Positions 51,821 through 55,461 of a stretch of DNA of 55,461 nt are shown piece after piece. The position numbers and the translations under genes are program-made. Under the pieces are notes generated by a model, which had not been told where the DNA came from, made no database searches, and saw only the letters and a list, made by a program, of their open reading frames with translations. Origin of the DNA: Bacteroidota bacterium. GTDB lineage: Bacteria > Bacteroidota > Bacteroidia > Flavobacteriales_F > PHOS-HE28. The stretch's first letter is position 1. Every line of letters begins with the position of its first letter. The DNA is taken from assembly GCA_029573495.1 (NCBI GenBank), contig JAKQEI010000173.1, positions 1 through 55,461 of the forward strand, given 5' to 3'.

Positions 51821-53722
51821 TTGAGCGACGCCATCAAGCACGAATGCGGGATCGCCCTTATCCGCCTGCGGAAGCCCCTGGACCATTACCGCGAACGTTA
51901 CGGCACCCCCTTGTACGGGCTCAACAAGCTCTACCTGCTCATGGAGAAGCAGCACAACCGGGGGCAGGACGGTGCCGGCGTGGGTGTGATCAAGCTGGAT
52001 CCCGCGCCCGGGACCAACTACATCGACAGGAGCCGCTCCACTGACAAGCAGGCCATCCAGAAGATCTTCGAGCGTGTCCACAAAGGCTACGACGAGGCCG
52101 TGCGAGTGGCGCCTGGCGCAAGCGGCGATGCGATCCTGCTCAAGCAGCACATGCCCTTCATGGGGGAGGTACTACTTGGGCACCTGCGCTACGCCACCTT
52201 CGGAAAGGACGGGGAGGAGAATTGCCACCCGCGCCGCCGCTTGAACAACTGGATGACGCGCAACCTGGTGGTCGCGGGCAACTTCAACATGACCAATGTG
52301 GACGAGCTCTTCGACCTGCTCGTCTCCATCGGACAGCACCCCAAGGAGCGCTCCGACACCATGACCGTGTTGGAGAAGATCGGTCACTTCCTGGATGTGG
52401 AGAACGATCGCATCGCGCAGGTGCACCGGCAGTTGGGCTACACCGAGAAGCAGATCACGCAGGTCATCGCCGAGAAGCTCGATGTGCGCCAGATCCTGGT
52501 CAATAGTGCGCTCGACTTCGATGGGGGCTATGCGCTCGCCGGCATGATGGGCCATGGCGATGCCTTCGTACTTCGGGACCCGGCAGGGATCAGGCCTGCT
52601 TTCTGGTATGCGGACGATGAGGTGGTGGTGGTGGCCAGCGAACGCCCGGCGATCCAGACAGCCTTCGGTCTGCGCACGGAGGACGTGAACGAGCTCACCC
52701 CGGGACACGCGCTCATTATCAGGAAGGATGGTCGATACAGTGAGGAGAAGGTCCGCGAACCGCTGGAGAAGCGGGCGTGCAGCTTCGAACGGATCTATTT
52801 CAGCCGCGGCAGCGATCGCGACGTGTACCGGGAACGGCTCGAACTGGGTCGCACGCTTACGCCGGCCATCCTGGAGGCGGTGGACCATGATCTGGAGAAT
52901 ACCGTGTTCAGCTTCATACCGAACACCGCCGAAGTGGCCTTCTACGGCATGTTGAAAGGGGTGGAGGATGAGATGAACGCGATCAAGGAGCGCCGCATAC
53001 TCGAGCTTGCACAGAAGCCGGATCCTGAGGTCCTGCGCCGGATCCTCGCCTTACGGCCTCGCCTGGAGAAGGTGGCCATCAAGGACGCCAAGTTGCGCAC
53101 CTTCATCACCGCTGACGATGCCAGGGACGACCTGGTGGCGCATGTCTATGACATCACCTACGGCACCGTGCGCTCCGGCCAGGACAACCTGGTCGTGATC
53201 GATGACAGCATCGTACGCGGCACCACGTTGGAACAGAGCATCCTTAAGATGCTGGCACGCCTGGAACCCAAACGCATCGTGGTGGTCAGCAGTGCGCCTC
53301 AGATCCGCTACCCGGACTGCTACGGCATCGACATGGCCAAGATGGGTGACCTCGCGGCCTTCCGGGCGGCCATCGCCCTGCTGAAGGAGACCAAGCAGGA
53401 GAACATCATCGACGATGTGTATGACCGTGCCGTCGCCATGGTCGACAGGCCCCTCGCCGAACAGGAGAACGTGGTGAAGGACATATACCGACCATTCACC
53501 GCCGAGCGCATAAGCGACAAGATCGCCGAGCTGCTCACTCCTGCCGATCTGGGCGTTGAGGTCCGGTTGGTCTACCAGAGCATCGAAGGTCTGCATGCCG
53601 CCTGCCCCGACCATAAGGGCGATTGGTACTTCACAGGAGACTATCCGACGCCTGGAGGGAACCGTGTGGTCAACCGGGCTTTCATCAACTATCGCGAAGG
53701 CAAGAACGTACGCGCCTATTGA
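51821..53722 (+). CDS. purF: Amidophosphoribosyltransferase (PurF family, long Bacteroidota form)
   Basis: A 633-residue enzyme of the first step of purine synthesis (PRPP plus glutamine to phosphoribosylamine). The TTG start gives (M)SDAIKHECGIALIRLRKPL, the usual beginning of the ~630-residue Bacteroidota form. An ATG at 51569 lies upstream of the promoter element. The glutaminase nucleophile Cys9 must be exposed by removal of an 8-residue propeptide. The glutamine amidotransferase domain shows RGQDGAGVGV and HLRYATFGKDG; the phosphoribosyltransferase domain has the PRPP loop VVIDDSIVRGTTLEQS. Compared with ~500-residue PurF it has large insertions. It overlaps the convergent metallopeptidase gene by 7 bases. 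Confidence 0.9.
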   Translation: MSDAIKHECGIALIRLRKPLDHYRERYGTPLYGLNKLYLLMEKQHNRGQDGAGVGVIKLDPAPGTNYIDRSRSTDKQAIQKIFERVHKGYDEAVRVAPGASGDAILLKQHMPFMGEVLLGHLRYATFGKDGEENCHPRRRLNNWMTRNLVVAGNFNMTNVDELFDLLVSIGQHPKERSDTMTVLEKIGHFLDVENDRIAQVHRQLGYTEKQITQVIAEKLDVRQILVNSALDFDGGYALAGMMGHGDAFVLRDPAGIRPAFWYADDEVVVVASERPAIQTAFGLRTEDVNELTPGHALIIRKDGRYSEEKVREPLEKRACSFERIYFSRGSDRDVYRERLELGRTLTPAILEAVDHDLENTVFSFIPNTAEVAFYGMLKGVEDEMNAIKERRILELAQKPDPEVLRRILALRPRLEKVAIKDAKLRTFITADDARDDLVAHVYDITYGTVRSGQDNLVVIDDSIVRGTTLEQSILKMLARLEPKRIVVVSSAPQIRYPDCYGIDMAKMGDLAAFRAAIALLKETKQENIIDDVYDRAVAMVDRPLAEQENVVKDIYRPFTAERISDKIAELLTPADLGVEVRLVYQSIEGLHAACPDHKGDWYFTGDYPTPGGNRVVNRAFINYREGKNVRAY

Positions 53723-55461
53723 GCGGCGATGATACGCCCCTGGCGACGAGCCTTGCGGAACTGCTTCGCGCGCCCATCCAGTCTGGCATCACCATGAACG
53801 ACGATGTGCGATCCCTCCTGGATGCACAACCGGGCCTTGCGCGCGAGCATCAGTCGGCTTCCGGGCATCAGATGGATCGTGCTGTTGTGCTTCAGCTCCA
53901 AGGTCGCGCGGTCCTCCACCAGCACCGAAGCGCTGGCCTCCACGGTAAAGCGCGTCGGGCCACTGAACCAAGGGCCGCCGGCACTGGAGTCGGCCGGGCT
54001 CATGCGCGTGGGTGTGCGGGAGCGATCCAGCAGTAGGTGGTGGCCGCTGGCGATGGTCAGTGAATGTCCGTCCACACCGCGCAATGGAGGCAGGCTGATG
54101 CTGTCGGCGCACCATCGTTGATCGCTTGTCATACGCGTATCGTTGGTGCTCACCCGCACCACGGCATCCCCGTTGGCCCGCATTTCCAGCAGGTCCACCC
54201 GGATGCCGTTGAGGTGGATGGTGCGCACGTTCGGCGCATTAAGCCCGAAGGAGGTCCGTGCGTTGGTGCTGAACAAGGTCATCATGTTCGCACTGGAGGG
54301 GTTGGTGCACATTCCCAGGCTGCGAACGCCGTTCATCCGGAAGGCGTGCTCAGGCCTGCCGAAGAGGATGAGGTCCTTGTCTGGTCCACCTTGCTCCGAG
54401 CGCACACCGGGCACCCAATGTTCCGCGCGCTGCACGGATCCGTTGTGGTCACGGTCGTACACGGGCAGTTCCTGTTCGTGGCTTCCAGTGAAGGGGTTCG
54501 CCAGGTCCGGATCGCGTACGAAGTAGAGCGAGTTGGTACCGAACGGGCAGCTGTTGTGAAGGGTATCGCCTCGCAGGTGGAGATCGAAGTTGCCGTTCGC
54601 CAGTACGGGTCGCAGGTAGTCGGCCGCACCATTGAAGATGGACGGTCCGATGCGTTCCTCCCGTCCCACCTGCATGGTCATGAAGAGGCCGGGTTCCACC
54701 ACGCTCGTAACACAGGGGTTGATCCCCTCCCAATGGAAGCGGTCGGTCGGACTGCCGTTCCGCTCACGTCCTTGATGGTTCTCGACCCAGAGCCATTGCT
54801 GTGCGCGATCCTCCGGGATGAAGGGCATCCGGATGCGCAGGGCATCGCCGGTGGTCACGAAGTCGCGAAGGAGGTATACACCGGTGTCACCCGCCAGGGG
54901 GTCCAGGTCCGCGTTCACCTCCTTGCTCGACAGGTCGCGCGCACGTATCCGATGAATGGCGCCATCGGGCTTCCAGCCCATGCGGTCTCGGTCCCAGGCA
55001 CTGCAAGTGAGCAAGCTGCTTCCGCTCGCGCCCATCATGCTCCAGCCACCCTGCAAGGGCAGGAAGGTGCTCTCGAACTGGGCCGCGTTCCCGCCACCGC
55101 TGTGGAAGTTGTTGCCTCCGATCAGCAGGTGGTTGAACTCATGCTTCAGGATCTCGAAGGGCAGGTCGTTCATCGCCCCGAAACGGGACTGTGTGTCGCT
55201 GCGGAAGCCGTACAGTTCACCCGGCGAACCACTGTCCGTGCTGCCCTGACCGTGGCCGAGACCGCTGTTCCGTACGATCACCATCACGTGATCGTAGCTA
55301 TGCGGATCATCCGGTCCGGGGAGCTTCGGTTCACCAGCCTTGCCGCGCGCCTTCCACAGATCGAAGTCCGCCACGGTGAGTCCATGACGCGTCCGAAGAC
55401 TTCCACGCTTGTTGGCCTCCTTCACCGCGTGCATCCCGATGGAATGGGCCTGATGCACGCC
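53716..55461 (-). CDS. Secreted zinc metallopeptidase, N-terminus cut by window end
   Basis: At least 581 residues are visible; the frame stays open to the window edge, so the true start lies outside and the ATG at 55458 may be internal. The zinc motif HEFNH (visible residues 106-110) fits HExxH and is followed by LLIGGNNFH, a possible third His ligand at 119. A downstream SMMGASGSSLLTCSAWDRDRMGWK resembles the Met-turn and WDRxxxGW block of M6/immune-inhibitor-A-like metzincins. The ~80 C-terminal residues look like short beta-helix turns (LELKHNSTIHLMPGSRLML) and end with a basic tail, not a T9SS domain. It probably degrades extracellular protein. Exact family uncertain. Confidence 0.8.
   Translation of the reverse strand, partial: GVHQAHSIGMHAVKEANKRGSLRTRHGLTVADFDLWKARGKAGEPKLPGPDDPHSYDHVMVIVRNSGLGHGQGSTDSGSPGELYGFRSDTQSRFGAMNDLPFEILKHEFNHLLIGGNNFHSGGGNAAQFESTFLPLQGGWSMMGASGSSLLTCSAWDRDRMGWKPDGAIHRIRARDLSSKEVNADLDPLAGDTGVYLLRDFVTTGDALRIRMPFIPEDRAQQWLWVENHQGRERNGSPTDRFHWEGINPCVTSVVEPGLFMTMQVGREERIGPSIFNGAADYLRPVLANGNFDLHLRGDTLHNSCPFGTNSLYFVRDPDLANPFTGSHEQELPVYDRDHNGSVQRAEHWVPGVRSEQGGPDKDLILFGRPEHAFRMNGVRSLGMCTNPSSANMMTLFSTNARTSFGLNAPNVRTIHLNGIRVDLLEMRANGDAVVRVSTNDTRMTSDQRWCADSISLPPLRGVDGHSLTIASGHHLLLDRSRTPTRMSPADSSAGGPWFSGPTRFTVEASASVLVEDRATLELKHNSTIHLMPGSRLMLARKARLCIQEGSHIVVHGDARLDGRAKQFRKARRQGRIIAAQ

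Overview
The window looks like a chromosome segment of a high-GC member of the Bacteroidota, most likely near Flavobacteriales. Evidence: eight secreted proteins with Por-secretion (type IX, T9SS) C-terminal sorting domains (seven type A, one type B/gliding-motility type), TAnnTTTG-like -7 promoter elements, few convincing Shine-Dalgarno sequences, and LytTR regulators paired with TPR-containing histidine kinases. No phage genes, transposases, rRNA or CRISPR arrays were seen. Both ends cut through a gene.

Layout. 1-8 kb: end of an unknown protein, a DUF418 membrane protein, two T9SS cargo proteins and a TPR/LytS-type kinase with its LytTR regulator. 8-9 kb: a RidA-family gene, probably 2-aminomuconate deaminase, whose last 64 bp occur again 529 bp away, bracketing a small lower-GC membrane-protein ORF. 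9-13.6 kb: T9SS protein, then a three-gene MacB/LolCDE-like ABC exporter operon (lipoprotein adaptor, permease, ATPase). 14.3-16.4 kb: an OmpR-type two-component system. 16.7-21.4 kb: aldo/keto reductase, DUF2490 protein and a three-gene unit (STAS-like protein, TPR-HisKA_2 kinase, LytTR regulator). 21.5-30.1 kb: a secreted unknown and two beta-helix T9SS proteins, one with three tandem helix modules. 30.1-37 kb: fructosamine kinase, tRNA-Ala(GGC), an HD-domain/polyphosphate kinase 1 fusion divergent from a tandem SiaB-like protein, a small conserved-looking ORF, and an ALDH8-like dehydrogenase. 37.3-40.3 kb: second OmpR-type two-component system and an SDR. 40.4-46.2 kb: two adjacent T9SS paralogues built from a repeated Cys-bounded module, and a small secreted protein whose start codon lies in a perfect hairpin. 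46.2-47.8 kb: 3-hydroxyanthranilate dioxygenase and ACMSD. 47.8-55.5 kb: a large T9SS type B protein, a PurF-family enzyme and a truncated secreted zinc metallopeptidase.

How it fits together. Five genes (RidA, ALDH8-like, SDR, 3-hydroxyanthranilate dioxygenase, ACMSD) plausibly form the lower, meta-cleavage part of tryptophan/kynurenine degradation, yet they are spread over 39 kb among unrelated genes. The four two-component systems and the many cell-surface proteins suggest a surface-attached or aggregate-forming life style. The most unusual items are the HD-PPK1 fusion beside the double SiaB protein, the 64-bp ridA 3'-end duplication, the repeated Cys-bounded module, the phased GTTAA repeats before the second OmpR-type system, and several predicted leaderless transcripts. 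All functional calls come from reading motifs by eye; no database search was run.
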